Of a stretch of 64,000 bases of DNA, positions 36,301 to 48,728 are shown in pieces (position 1 is the stretch's first letter; every line of letters begins with the position of its first letter). This DNA is from Polytrichum commune (Eukaryota; Streptophyta; Polytrichopsida; Polytrichales; Polytrichaceae). The translations under genes and the position numbers were made by a program. The notes beneath the pieces were generated by a model. That model searched no databases and was not told the DNA's origin. It saw only the letters and a list, made by a program, of their open reading frames with translations. The stretch covers positions 76,647,554 to 76,711,553 of the forward strand of contig OX485803.1 in assembly GCA_950295325.1 (NCBI GenBank), written 5' to 3'.

Positions 36301-36792
36301 TAATTAAGTGTAACATGCCAGGCTCGGAGGACCTAATTAAGTAACATGCCTCGGCTTAATTAATAGGCCTCAGGGGTATTTAGAGAGACCCGACCTCTAA
36401 CCCCACTTATGAAAGAATCCTCCATATTTGCCATTTCCAGAATCATGTCACTGACTAAATTCTTTCTGGGATCATGACTCCTTATGTTTCTATTCTGAGG
36501 CTACAGAACTTTGAGAAACTTTTCAATCCATTCTTGAGTTTGGAGAGGATTCTAGTTGTATTACGATGAAAGTTGTCAGCACGTAAAACTCAAAGAAACC
36601 CTTCACAATTTTCTGGTTACTCTCTAAAGTAGAAGAATCTACCTTGAATTCCCCCAATTTCCTCCGCTTCCATACAGTTAACTCTAGTGTTGCCCAAACT
36701 ATTCATCCTCAAACCAAATAGATTGTCATGCAATCACTAGGTGACCATTGACAACCAAAGTAGACGGAGGTACAATGACCACTAAGCGCTGA
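33376..36792. other. Intergenic region upstream of LON1, no gene recognised
   Basis: Only short frames. Visible are a C homopolymer (about 33463-33473), a (CA)n run near 33804-33822, a GGGCAACGGGCAAC duplication near 35860 and AATTAAG-rich sequence near 36290-36365. Nothing here matches a protein family I know. Confidence 0.45.
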
Positions 36793-36940
36793 CATAACAT
36801 TATTGAGCAGTGTGTGTTCGTTCATGTGGGGCTTGAGAATATAACCATGGGATGCCCCAACCTAGTGCAAGGTTGGGGCATCCCATGGTTATATCCTCAA
36901 GGCTCACATGAACTAACACACATTGCTTAGTAATATTGTG
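36793..36940. mobile_element. Foldback hairpin element with 71-base arms
   Basis: The left arm 36793-36863 and right arm 36870-36940 pair almost completely around a 6-base loop (AGTGCA). The inner stem AACCATGGGATGCCCCAACC is perfectly matched. The outer ends CATAACATTATT resemble those of 33220-33375. A single-arm relative occurs at about 57208-57292. It is most likely a MITE-type foldback; transcription could give a long double-stranded hairpin. Confidence 0.75.
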
Positions 36941-37863
36941 AAGTGCATCTACTACTATAGATTGATAATATAGATTGATAATAGATTGAAGGGTTTCTAG
37001 TTAGCAATTACAAAGGGGTTCCAACACAACAAGGTGTCTCTTCTTTATATTACGTACACACAAGTTATGAGGGTTCAAAGTCATACAAGTAGATGACCCT
37101 AAACCAACACGTACTTATACTGCAAGGTTTACGGTGTTGGTTTTTTAACACCCTCTACCATAGGACACTTGGTGCTCCATGACACTGGAATGTGCAGCAA
37201 TAACAAACTTCTAGAAACAACATAAGCAATGCTAAGTTCAAACAACATCAAACAGCTGAGGACAGGTAAGCTTCTTATAAATTCGACATGTGCATGGGAA
37301 GGTCAGACAGTAACTGATGAGCAGTTACTCGGTGTATTCATTCAATGGTGATGACACAATGGAAGCCCTGTTTACAGAGTCTCTACATCATTCTACCCTC
37401 CTCAATGGTCTCTACATCTCTTCAACTCGACAAACCTCTGCAGAATGTTACAATCTCGTAGCCTCTTATGGCAGGCAAAACCCTACAAACATCAGCCTGC
37501 CTGTGATGTGCAGCTTACCAGCACGTATCTGGACAGGAGAATAATTCATTGAGCAAGCTTCATTCCCTCCCCTTCTTCATGCTGGTTGGATGCCAGTTCC
37601 AATCCCTAGTTGGCTTCAATCAGGTGCCAAAGCTTGTTCTGGTGTGTACGCTACTCAAGAGGCTGCACCCTTTTCTTGTCACCAAACTGACTTTTCTTTT
37701 TCACCTAGCTGCAATGCTGGTCTCCTAATGTACATATCCTCTGTTTTCCAGTGCTTTCAAGAAGCTCATGTGGATCCTTGAGAAAACTGGATCTCGGATT
37801 GCAGGCAGGAGACAAGGATGCAGCCATCGTGCAAGATAGCGAGAAACAGTGGCAAGGTCAAAC
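36941..37863. other. 3' flank of the GYF-domain gene
   Basis: No recognisable coding sequence. Small plus-strand frames (37317-37781) have no motif. The region nearest 37864 should hold the 3'UTR of the minus-strand GYF gene. Confidence 0.4.
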
Positions 37864-40800
37864 TTAGTCTTCAATATGTTGAATTTCACCCATCATGATG
37901 CGGTTACTTGTCACACTGAATCCCAGCAGTGATGGATCAACAACCTTCTTGCCCTTCTTGCTCTTCTTCTTGCCACTTGCTGTGTTGGGAGAGCTCTCCA
38001 CTTCCCCAGCAGCTTTCTCCTTGAGAAGCTTGGCCATGTCCATTGTGCCCTGTTTGCTTTTCTCTGATTTCTTCCCATTCACTCCAAGAGGAGTATCAGA
38101 GTCTTCGTGATCCCCACCAGCTGCATTCGAGTCAACAGGTAGTTTCTCTTTCCGTCGCACAAACTCCTCCTTAAAGGAGTTCATCTGAGGACGAGTCATT
38201 CCTGCTAGAGTCATCAGGTACTGTGACAGGTACTCACCAGCTTCATTGACGGAAGGTAATGAGATGCAGAAGTCCACGATTGAGTAGTCCACATCTGTCA
38301 TAAAAGTATATTCTAAGTCAGTCTATTCAAATCAATAAAGCAAAAAGAAAAAGGTGGCAATGAAAGGTGGCAATGGGGAACATATGGTACACCCATCATT
38401 CTTACCCATCTTCTTCAACTGACTCTCGCACCATTGCCTCAATGCTTTGCCTTCAGCACTGCCCTGCGACCCAGTTGCTGCAACAAAAGCCCACAAATGA
38501 AAATAGTGAATAGATTTCTCTAGCAAGGAGGGCAGAAGAAGCAGGGACAGCTGAGCACCCATCAAATTATTAGATGATCCTCAACTTACTACCACCAGTA
38601 GTAAGCGCAAAATACTCCACTAGAAATCAAGCAGACTACCTTTCCAACCAGCAATAATATGAAATGCCTGACTTCACCTTTCTGTGAGATGTGACACCAG
38701 TTATCACACAGATCACCATCTAAATGAGACTATATGGTCCGGTTCTATACCTTTGCTGTTTTGCTGCTTCTTGGATTTGGCCTCTGTGATTTTTGTGGCT
38801 GACACAACAGTAGCACTTAGAGAAGGGAAGTCTGACGAGTTGGTGCTGGGTGCTGCCACCAATGCCACTGCTTGACGAACCACAGGTGCTGCTGGTACAA
38901 CAGCAGGTTTTGGAGCAGCACCTTTGTTGCTTGGTGCTTTCCCTGTCAATAGAGATGGAAAATCGAGTCTGCAGATACAGGACGTCAGTGTATATTCTTG
39001 ATCACAGGTAGCTTGTAAAATACAATCCCAGTATTCTTCACAGTTCACCCTAAGATCATAACATCACATGGAGCCCACAACTTGTATGAACACACACACA
39101 GATAAGAGTCTGAATATGCAAAGGTTTTTTTCTTTTTGGAATCCAACATGAAAACAAAAACTTACGGCTCTGGCTTGGCTGCTTGCTTCACAGCACCAAT
39201 ATTGAGCTTTGTATCCTGCCCATAATCCCAGAAGAGGTCGTCGTCATCTTTGAAGACTCCAACCTTTGATCGGGGAATACTGGTCCCAGTGTTGTTTGCA
39301 GTATGAGCCAAGTTCACCTGTTGACTTGGTGTGGCAGGCTTAGATGCAGTAGCCTGTGATGCAGGGCGTTGCCATGCAGAAGCACCCCCACTTCCACTTC
39401 TTGTCATCAATGTGATGGATGGCTTGGCCAGGGGTGCTGGGGCCTGCTGCTGAATAGCTGCAGCTTGTAACATCTGGTTTTGACGTTCTTCTTCACGAGC
39501 TCTTTTTTCTGCCTCTTGAATCTCCTTCAAAGACTTGGCAGATTTTGCTTGCCTATTTGGCACCATTGACCACGCAGGCAGTGGCTGAGAACTGGCAACA
39601 GGTTCTTCACGTATGGTAAGGAAATCTGCTAGTGAAGGCCCAGGAGGTGGTGCTGGAAGAGTTTCTTCAGCAGACTCTGCTAGTCGAGATGCTGCATTCT
39701 TGCCCGAAGTGGGTGTCAGGACAACTGGAGGCACTTCAGACATAGGGGCTTTCCCAGCAGGCGGTGTTCCCTTTGCTTTGGCAGCCCTTTTCTTGTTCTT
39801 CTTTGACTCCTTGGGTTCAATGAAATCACCATCATCAAATGCAGGGATGCTTGGTGCTGGAGCTTGGGTGGATTGATTTGGGACAGCTGAAGACACAGTA
39901 CTTGCCTCCAACTCTGATGTTTTTGCACTTGATTGGGATTCTGAAAGTTCATCTCCAACCTCATACAGAGAGCCTGTTTTCTCAGGTACAGATGGGGCAC
40001 CCCAAGAGGGGGGGTCCCCTGCCCTGCTAGAAGGGACATTTGGAAATACGGATGCCTTTGCTTGCAAGCTGAGGGAAGCAGCCCGTCGAGCTTCCTCTTC
40101 CTGAATTTCACGCAAAGACTTTGCCTGAGGAGGTGAAGGTGCTGCCCATGGACCAAACCCACCAGAGCTTGTAGCCACAAGTGCAGGTGTTGACCTTGAA
40201 GAAGTGGCAGATGCTGCCTTCTCGTCAGCTTTTGCACGGGCAACCTCCTCTTGTTGGATCTCTGCGAGAGATTTCGGCTTCGAGGACACTGCAGGCTTCC
40301 ATCCAGGCTGTGTAAGAGCTGCTGCAGATACAGGAGGAGTTATTGTCAAATTGCCATCAACTTGAAACTGAGAAGCATTGGCTTTTAAAGCTGGGTCTGC
40401 TTGATGGAGATTACCCAGACCCCATTGTGGCAAACTCAAATGGGCTCCCAGCATGTTAGCACCATCAGGTGGAGTTGCAGCACCTGAGGATTGCGGAGTT
40501 CCTGAACTACTGGGTGTTGGTAGAATAGGCACATGCTCTGGCAGCTGTAAAGCTCCACTGCGAACCCCACCTTGATTCTGCTCAGGCACTCCATAGTCAT
40601 GGGCTTCCCTTCCCCACATGTGACTGCCTAATGCCTGGGAAAGATGGTTCATGTCTTGAATATTCCTCTCTCTTTCTGCTGCATTTGGGTCAAACATGCT
40701 CACAGGCAACCGAGCCTCCTTCAGAGCAGTCTCCATGCGTGAAGACTGGTCAAAGCCAAACTGTTCTTGAGTCCCGTGTAGTTGCCCTGATAGACCAAGT

Positions 40801-41278
40801 TGATTTTGAAGCCTCCGTTGATGCTGCTGTTGCTGCATCTGAAGCTGTTGCTGGAGCTGGAGCTGCTGCTGCTGCTGCTGCTGAAGCTGTTGTTGTTGTT
40901 GTTGTTGTTGTTGCTGCTGCTGCTGAAGCTGCTGTTGCTGTTGCAGAGCTTCAAAAGCACGCATGGGAGCAGGAGACTGTGTCCGCTTCACAAATTGACC
41001 AAATTCATCTACTTCCCAGACACCAGACACTCTCATATCTTCCAACGTTTGGCGTCGCTGTGGTGCCAACATTCCAAACTGCTGCAAAGGATCAGGTTGT
41101 CGAGGCTAAATTTAGACCTTGGAAACTCTCAAATTCTTATTCACACTGACTTCCCAGATATAACATAGAAACTGATTGTGCACTTATAGTTCAAGAAAAA
41201 GGACTACCAGCCATGTACTTTTGAAGGGAACATCCAAAAACTATTTCACTAGGTCTACAGTATAGAAAAAAGGAATTA

Positions 41279-41309
<31 letters not shown>

Positions 41310-44300
41310 TTGGTGATCCTCTAGCTGCCTCTGGCGGAGCAGCTGTTCAAAAGGTGAGGCACTTGGCATATTCTGCCGCGCTTGCACCAGCTGCTCAAAC
41401 TCCCTCCCTGGGAGATGCTGCGCAGTAGACTCCAAGTGGAATGACTCTTGTGGCTGCCGACCAATCAAAAGCTGATCTGCAAGCCCTGAGGTCTGGCGAT
41501 GGAGGTGGTCAAATTGTGTTGGTGGTGGGATTGCCTGTTGCCGTAACAATTGCTCAATAAGCACCTGAAGTGCCCACACATTCTTGCACTGTAAGAAGCT
41601 AGGAATACTATTTTAATCTTCAAAACAAACTCTATGTACAACTCAGCTTCGCCAAGCAAGCTTCATTAGCACCTGTCCCCCCCCCTTCCAACTAAATAAG
41701 AAAATAAGAGATAGTGAAAAATTGCTTTGCATGCATCACAAAGCGGCTTCCCACTTATATTAGCCTAAACTTCACAGGAAAGTCCAGCAGGAGCTCAGCT
41801 TTAAAAGTACCTGAGGAGGGAGTTGCTGTTGTTGCTGCTGCTGCTGCTGTTGTAGGCGTAACAAGAGCTCTAAAACAGGACCTGAAGGTGGAATCTGCAC
41901 TGGCAATTGATGTGGCTGAGGGGGAACTTGTGCATGGATAGGATTCAAGGTTTGAGGATCCCGGTTTGGAAGTACTCCTTGTCGTAGAAAATGATCAAAA
42001 CTTGGATCTGATGGTTGAAGTGCAGGAGGAACACCTGACACCTGCCTTTGTAGTCCTGACCCTGTAGAATCCAATTTCTGTAAATGCTGAAGCTCAAGCT
42101 GCTCCAGTTGATGTGCGAGATGGCTGGGCTCTATACCACTTCCAGAAGGGGCTACGCCCATGTGAGAAGGAGGTGCATCTAAAGATAAGTTTCGCCTTAG
42201 ATTATCAGCCCATGGTCTGTCTGTCTGCAGAGGAAAATTTTGGGTTGCAGAACTATTACCCTGGAACATGGATGAGAAATCAGACTGCATATATTGTGAC
42301 TGTGATGTCTTAATTCCAGAGAGAGAGCCTTGACCTGCCAACCAACAAAATGGTGAGCACACAGAAGATAACTACCGCTCAAGTACTCTAAAGATTAGGA
42401 ACAACACTGACGCATTCCAAAAGCATTGAGTCACAGGGAACATCATCCTTGGGAACCTCTGTCAACAACTCGGAAAGTAGGGTTCCACAGTGTAACTGTT
42501 ATTAAAACTCTTTTGAGCAACCTCATTCACTAACCTAGTCACAGAGAGCTAATTCAAGTCCACCAGGAGGTGGAGGAGAAAGGACAAACATACCTGACAT
42601 AGAACTGGAGTTTTCATTTTGCTGCAAAAAACTGGACAAAGGACCATTGAGATTCTCATTAACGTCTGTATCCACTCGAGGAAAAGCTGACATCCGTTTC
42701 CGCAAAGAAAATGTTCGCTCAATCCCATCATCAGGCTTAGATCCTATAGAATTACCAGGGGCTCCAAACAGCTTGTCAACTGGAATCTCTGCACAACAAA
42801 AGGGTAGATTGCTACATCAAATCTGTGACAACTACAAAGATACAGACTTGCTGACACTATTAGCGAGTACCAGGACATGGAAATTCATTCATCCCACATA
42901 AAAGCCTCAAAATGGTATACATCCCAGAGGTTACTATTCTATCCAAGTACTTTACTATTTTCTGTGCTTGATGCTTGTGAGCAAGAGAAAATTCCTCAGA
43001 TCATGTAGTACACAGGTGGATTTCATGAAGTTGTAATATGGCTTTGGTTGCTATGAGTCCTGAAATATCCTTCAAATGAAGAGATTCTTACCATCTCTAT
43101 TTATTGAGGACCTCTCCTGTGAGCCAAGCTGAAAATCGGCTCCATATGTATCTTTTGGTGTATCGGCCAAGCCTAACAAGTTCGCATCCAACAGTGGGCT
43201 GGAAGTGTTGTCCCTGTGTCCAATTTCTCCCTCTCTTTCTTCCAGGCTGAAATTTAATGACAAAGGATCCACTTCACCTTTTGAGAGCATTGTGTCTCCA
43301 ACTTCATCCACTTGCTTCATAGCATCAAACCCTGGTGGCACTCGGACTGCAGGTTTCAAATGTGGCATTACAGTTCCCAGTGGAGAGAATGGAGTACCCT
43401 CAGGAGAATCTACCAAGCGGACTGGCAATTCAAGCCCAAAGAATCCAGCCTCAAACCACCCAATTATATCAACTCCCATGAATGGGCCTTGTATGTCACC
43501 TTGAGGGTCTGTATAGTGCATGTATAGTTCTTCAGGTAGTACTTGACGCACTGGCATTTCCTTATGAGAATCCATCCTTTCTGTGTAAGAGGGGACATGA
43601 TTCTCCAGCGCTGCTTCGATGGCAGAAACAGTTCTCTCTGACTGATTTTGAAATGGATGTGATGAATCAAACCTTGAATGCTTTGAAGAATGTGAGCTAT
43701 CCTCTCTCTTTTCTGAGAGATAGTTTTCAAAATTCCTTGTATCATCTTCTTGAGAAGCTCCATGTTTGTCACCTTGCAGATGGATCTCAGCTTTCCCACC
43801 ATCCTATAGAAAAATGTCACACTGTATGGTTAGGCTATCAAATTTCCAAATTTAACAAGAACAATGACAACAACAATAGTAACCCTTACTACCTGATAGA
43901 GCCCAAATACATTATGGAGGATAAATTCGGGAACAACCCCTAGCAAAAATTTCAAAAATTGAAGTCCAAAAGAAGCAATTGTACAGAACCGAGGAAGACA
44001 CTGAGAATATCCTGAAAGAAGAACAAATAAAATACTACTTGGTAATAATAAGAAAATTGGCAATTATGCTGCAACTAAAATAGGAGACTTATATTCGGTG
44101 ACATCGAAAAGCAAAAGAACCTTCAATGCTTACTTGTTCAGAGTGATGGCCACTACTAAGCTCATCTCTTTCAGAACCCAGATCAAATCTTCGACCCATC
44201 TCTTCCTTGGAGATGTTTACACCTTCATCACCTGTCTTAGACCTCCGCCAAGCGCCATCACTCCGCCCAGCAGCTTCACGCCTCCAGCTTGCATCATCCC

Positions 44301-47300
44301 GTATAGAACCTCCTTCCTCACTGCCCTTTCCTCGTCTCCAACCACCTTCGTCTCTGCCACCTGTACCATACATGCAATTAGGAGAATAGCAGGAAGGGCA
44401 TGGGAAGGACCTTCCTATGAATTGCAAGCGCAAGCCACTTGTTTCCAGTTCTTGTGAGATTACCATCAAGATGCTCAGCATACAAGTTTGCAGATAGAAA
44501 AGCCTAAGATTGGATAGTATTCAAATAGAAACTCCAAAGGAAAACCACAAAGAAAAATGAAAAGGAATAGCTCTCATTAGAACACTCTTTGACATCAAGT
44601 ATGAGCAGGAGCTGAAGTACCGTCGCCATAACCGGAATTTTCAGATCTTGCACGGGAATCCCAAGAGTCCTCAGCATCAGCAAAACGTGCCTCTGCAAGC
44701 TTGTCAAAGGTTCCTCCATCTCCTCCTCGAGCATTGCCAAAACCAGGCTGGTCGAAGAAGTTGTCCTCTCTATGTGCATCAAATATAATATCATCTTTGC
44801 CTCCTGAACACAGCATCAAGAAAACAAACTAGTCAGTCGTCTCCATGACAAAAAAGCTCTCAAAAGGTGATTACCAGACATCCACCCTGCAAAATAATAT
44901 CAGTACCACACTGAAGGGCTTTGACAACTGTATGCTCAAACCTGATTTAACAAACAAAAGAATGTTGACTATTGGCAGTTGGCATGCACAGGAGGCATGA
45001 TGTATATCATCCAAATCCTTTAGCAACCGTATGCTTTCCACTTATTTCTGTTGGAGACCTTGCCAAATGAACTTAGATGCACAAGGATGTGTATGCTTCC
45101 AGATTCTCTTCAACCATACATCTCAAATGTGAAATAAACTTTGCTTCAGAAGCACAAGGTAAGCACCATACCTCCACCACCTCCTCTTCCACGGCCCCGA
45201 CTAATTTCCTCCCGAGGTCCTCTATTGAGCAATCCCTCCTTTGATGCTGTATTATGCACTGCTCCACTACTTACAATATCTCCCTTCCTAATGCTTTCCA
45301 GCACAGCCTGCACCATCAAACACCGTAGTCAATACCTTGTGCAACTTGTAGACTAAAGGAGACCACTCTCACCAATGCAGGTGTTCAGAAACTCTACATC
45401 AACTCCCACCAATGCAATAAAACGACAGCGAGTGTAACATAACACCCCATGAAAGAGTGGAAAAGATTATCCATGTATGGATGGTCAATAAGGCGCACCT
45501 CTTCCTCCATTTCAGGTTGGAAGAAAGCCAAAGGTTCCAATGGGTCAATTTGAGTAAGTTGAGGAACTTCAGTGAACCCATCAGGGTATTTTGCAAATGC
45601 CTGAATGCCGCATTTGCGATGTATATCCAACAGCTTCACACGAGGATATCGAAATGCATTGTCCTTGCCTGCAGCCCAATTATCCACACGAAATGGGGAA
45701 CCAATAGGAGTCACCAAAGGACCATGGAGGAGTCCAAAACCCTGAGGATTCCCTCGACCACGCCCAACTGTGAAGCCAACACCACTGGGTTCCCCTCTGC
45801 CTCTCCCCATGCTAAAACCAGGTGCCATCTTGGGAGGTGTGGTACCCATGTGAGGAAGTTCGCCTCTTCCTCGAGCAAAGGAAGGTCGCCAGGCCCGATC
45901 ATGTCGAGTACCAGCATCTGAATCTCGCTCCTTCTCCCTTTCTCTCTCTCGTTCTCTTTCCCGCTCCCTTTCACGTTCTCGTTCACGCTCCCTTTCTCTT
46001 TCCCTCTCTCTTTCTCTCTCTCTATCTCTATCAGAATCCCTACCATTATGAGGATTGACTGCATGACGTTGCTGGTTTCTGATCACACCATCAACCACTT
46101 CTTTATCTGGTGCATCTCCACCCCACTTGCCACGGAAGTCTTTCTCCTTCTCATCCAGGCCCCGCCGACCACTCCATTTGTTGTCCCGGCGATTATCAAA
46201 ATTGCCATCTCGGTTAGGCAGATCTGCCCACCGATCTGATGCAGCACGCCTCAGTTGATCCCCAGGGTCTCTTCCAACAGGCAAGTTGTTCTCAACCCGA
46301 CGATCAGTGCCACCTCGACGGTTTTGCAGTGGAGGAGTTTGCTCACCTACTGTCTCCCTTTCACCTTCCTTCCACCGGTCCCGTCGAGGGGCCAGATTGT
46401 TGCTGCTCTCTCTCTCTTCTTCCCTCCAACGCTCCCGACGAATGCTATCAGTATCCCGTTCCAAGGAGATTGTTCTCCACCAGTCTCTGCTCCTTTTTGG
46501 GTCCTGAGGGGCCCCATCTATATTCCGCCAACGATCTTTGTTCAAGGTATCAGTATTTCCATACCCAGAATTGGGCGTGTTAGGCGTACGAGGAGGATCC
46601 TGGACAATGTGAATTGGTTGAGGAAGTCAAGAACTAGACTAACAGTGATAATCAAGCAGAGCATAAAAGTTCTCAATACCTGATATTTGACACGAGCAAA
46701 AACTACTCAAGATACTTAGTGAATCAAGATCTAAGACTACATGCAAGGTATATAAATTAAGAGAATCAATTTTTTCAAAATTCAACAGCCTCGTGAAGTT
46801 GACAAATACACCCCAATAGGATTGTAGAATAACATACCCCAGACATTGCTGGTGGCTTATTTTCTCCAGGTTTTGATAAGAGCCATTGTGGAGACAAAGG
46901 TATAACGTTGTCTGAACTAACAAGATCTGCACCAATCCAACCCATTTATACATGTTACAAGATTGGCTTCTCATGCTTAAGTAGACAGCTCACAAAAAAC
47001 ACTTGCTTGGATTCTGAACTTGCAACATAGGAGACAACAATCAATAGCTGACCAGGACTGACCTTTAAGTTCTGAGTCAGGAGGTGCAGAAAGCAGCTTT
47101 GATGTTCCTGATACTCCACTCTCCTCATCTGCAACATCACAAATTTCATTCCCTATACCTTTAGCATTTTGCATACTCAACTCAATAAATTGCTTCAAAT
47201 TGTGTGACCTTGTAAGATTGGGCAATATCATTAAAAAGAAAGGCAAAAGAAAACTCCTAGAAATACCATGACCTCACCATGACTTCATAATCCTTGGCAA

Positions 47301-47963
47301 TTCAAGGCCCCAGCAAATACAAGCCTCAATTTTATCTAAATAAACCACATGGCACAATCTGATGAGACCAGTGCACCCGGAGCTGAGAGTAAATAATTAG
47401 GAAAGTCTCCAAATGTCACTCTTACAGAAGAACAGATGCACACAACAGAGACAGAGAGCCATGGATGAAATAAAATATCATTTTTCATCACCTAATATCT
47501 ACCATAGATCAGGGTTTTGGGTGTAGAAACAGTAATACCAACACAGTCATCACACAGAGGGAAAAAGTAGAAGACCAACAAAATTGAAACAATAATAGCA
47601 CAGGAGGCAACTGCAACAGCAACAGATATCTAAAGTACTAAGAGTTGGATCACAGGGTGGAATGTGCATAACCAGAAACTTGTAAAGAAACAACTGGTGG
47701 TAGGTCCCACATCGACACAGGATGCTAGCTGACAGAACTAGGTGGTACAAGACAGTTATTCAAGAAAGGTCGAACCTGTTACAAACCCTCGAAAGAAAAA
47801 CCCGTAGCAAGCAGAACACTAAGATGGGGACACACTTCGGAGACAATGTTAGGAATGGTAAAGTCACAGAACTTCGAGGATGGCCACCTCTGACCGAAAT
47901 TGTCCGAACAGGAACCCACAGAAGGTATGCTGTCAGGCAGGCTTGCTCACCTAGTTCTTGCAT
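37864..47963 (-). CDS. EXA1: GYF domain-containing translational regulator (EXA1/PSIG1, GIGYF family)
   Basis: Exons: 47963-47951, 47128-47063, 46926-46838, 46599-45499, 45307-45172, 44803-44621, 44360-44134, 43803-43092, 42788-42594, 42334-41811, 41564-41280, 41105-39166, 38968-38751, 38477-38406, 38294-37864. All phase-consistent, 2063 aa. Features in order: VIPLSPQWLLSKPGENK (conserved N-terminal motif of plant homologues); Arg/Trp/Glu-rich region; (Arg-Glu)n tract; RGRGEP repeats; eIF4E-binding motif YPRVKLL at 374-380 (consensus YxxxxLΦ); GYF domain about 696-755 with GPFMGVDIIGWFEAGFF; polyQ tracts; DFPSL motifs; C-terminal GKALRQWCESQLKKM and VDFCISLP as in GIGYF proteins. GYF domains bind proline-rich peptides; plant EXA1 represses translation with eIF4E-family partners and affects immunity and potexvirus accumulation. 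The 13-base first coding exon (MQEL) is the least certain part. Confidence 0.93.
40842..40950 (-). repeat. CAG/CAA tract coding for polyglutamine in EXA1 exon 12
   Basis: Interrupted (CAG/CAA)n coding for a Gln-rich stretch with Leu interruptions. Two further Gln tracts lie at the 3' ends of exons 10 (about 41815-41850) and 11 (41281-41310), each close to the splice donor. Confidence 0.8.
45920..46035 (-). repeat. GA-rich microsatellite coding for an Arg-Glu tract in EXA1
   Basis: Imperfect (CGTGAG/AGAGAA)n within exon 4 translates as alternating Arg and Glu for roughly 35-40 residues. Codons are mixed (CGT, CGG, AGA; GAG, GAA), so the alternation has been kept at protein level rather than being a fresh slip. 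Confidence 0.8.
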
Positions 47964-48728
47964 TCTCCTAATAGGAGTGATGAGATACAAGTATGACTAC
48001 AGAAGGAACAAAACCCTAAAATACGAGGATTATGAAACCGAAAGCAAAGGCTCGGAAGGGAACATCATCAATACACGCAGGGAGAAAGAAGACGACCGGA
48101 AAACCCCCTGAGGACAAGCTTACTCTCTCCAAAGTATGCTCCGGGAATACCGAAAAACCTAAACCCTTGTAGACGACGTGAAAATCTCGGGTGACCTCAA
48201 AGTTGAGGACCTTACAAAACCCACATCAACGAAACAGAACAATCGAACTTTCAGGGATGCCAAAGACAATGTAGTCCGCCAGCACGGGGTGGTAGAAAAC
48301 AGAGAACCCTCCAGCTCCCCACACATGCAAGGCTCTATTTACACTGGACAGGGTTTATCGCCGCATCGTAGGTAAGCTTAAAGGAAGAACGCAAGATAGC
48401 TGGAACACATGAAAACTTCCCGAACTAAGGGGAAACAACTCCAAATCGGTCCAGAATTGATAACATTATCTGACTCTCAAACCAAGCCACAGAACCTCAA
48501 TCTGAAAGCAGCGCAACAATAACTCGCTACACAGACGTGACTCAAGTAACGGAATCCACGACGTGCCAATTCCAAGGCTCCTTAGACCTCGAATTACTAA
48601 AGCACAAGCTACTCACAATCGCCACCGCACATCACCACAAACACCCCCGCTTTTCGCCGCTACCCAAGCTCCCAAAACGGGAACCATCGGTGTCAACGTA
48701 CATACACAAACACACACCCACATCCCCG
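47964..48728 (-). promoter_or_regulatory. 5' leader and probable promoter of the EXA1 gene
   Basis: No reading frame here fits the gene. The minus strand carries TTTTAGGGTTTT near 48018 and other AAACCCTA-type telo-box cores (also at about 48733 and 49409). The transcription start cannot be fixed; it lies somewhere above 47963, possibly in or upstream of the duplicated block. Confidence 0.4.

Noticed and set aside
39613-40243. Frames overlapping EXA1 exon 12 on both strands
   Set aside because: Shadow frames of a 1.9-kb coding exon; no independent family similarity.
40631-41168. Long plus-strand frames (172 and 122 aa) rich in Leu/Ala/Val
   Set aside because: They are antisense to the CAG/CAA polyglutamine tract of EXA1 exon 12; the minus-strand frame is the conserved, spliced gene.
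45457-46683. Several 100-150-aa plus-strand frames opposite EXA1 exon 4
   Set aside because: Antisense of the Arg/Glu-rich exon; composition explained by the GA microsatellite.
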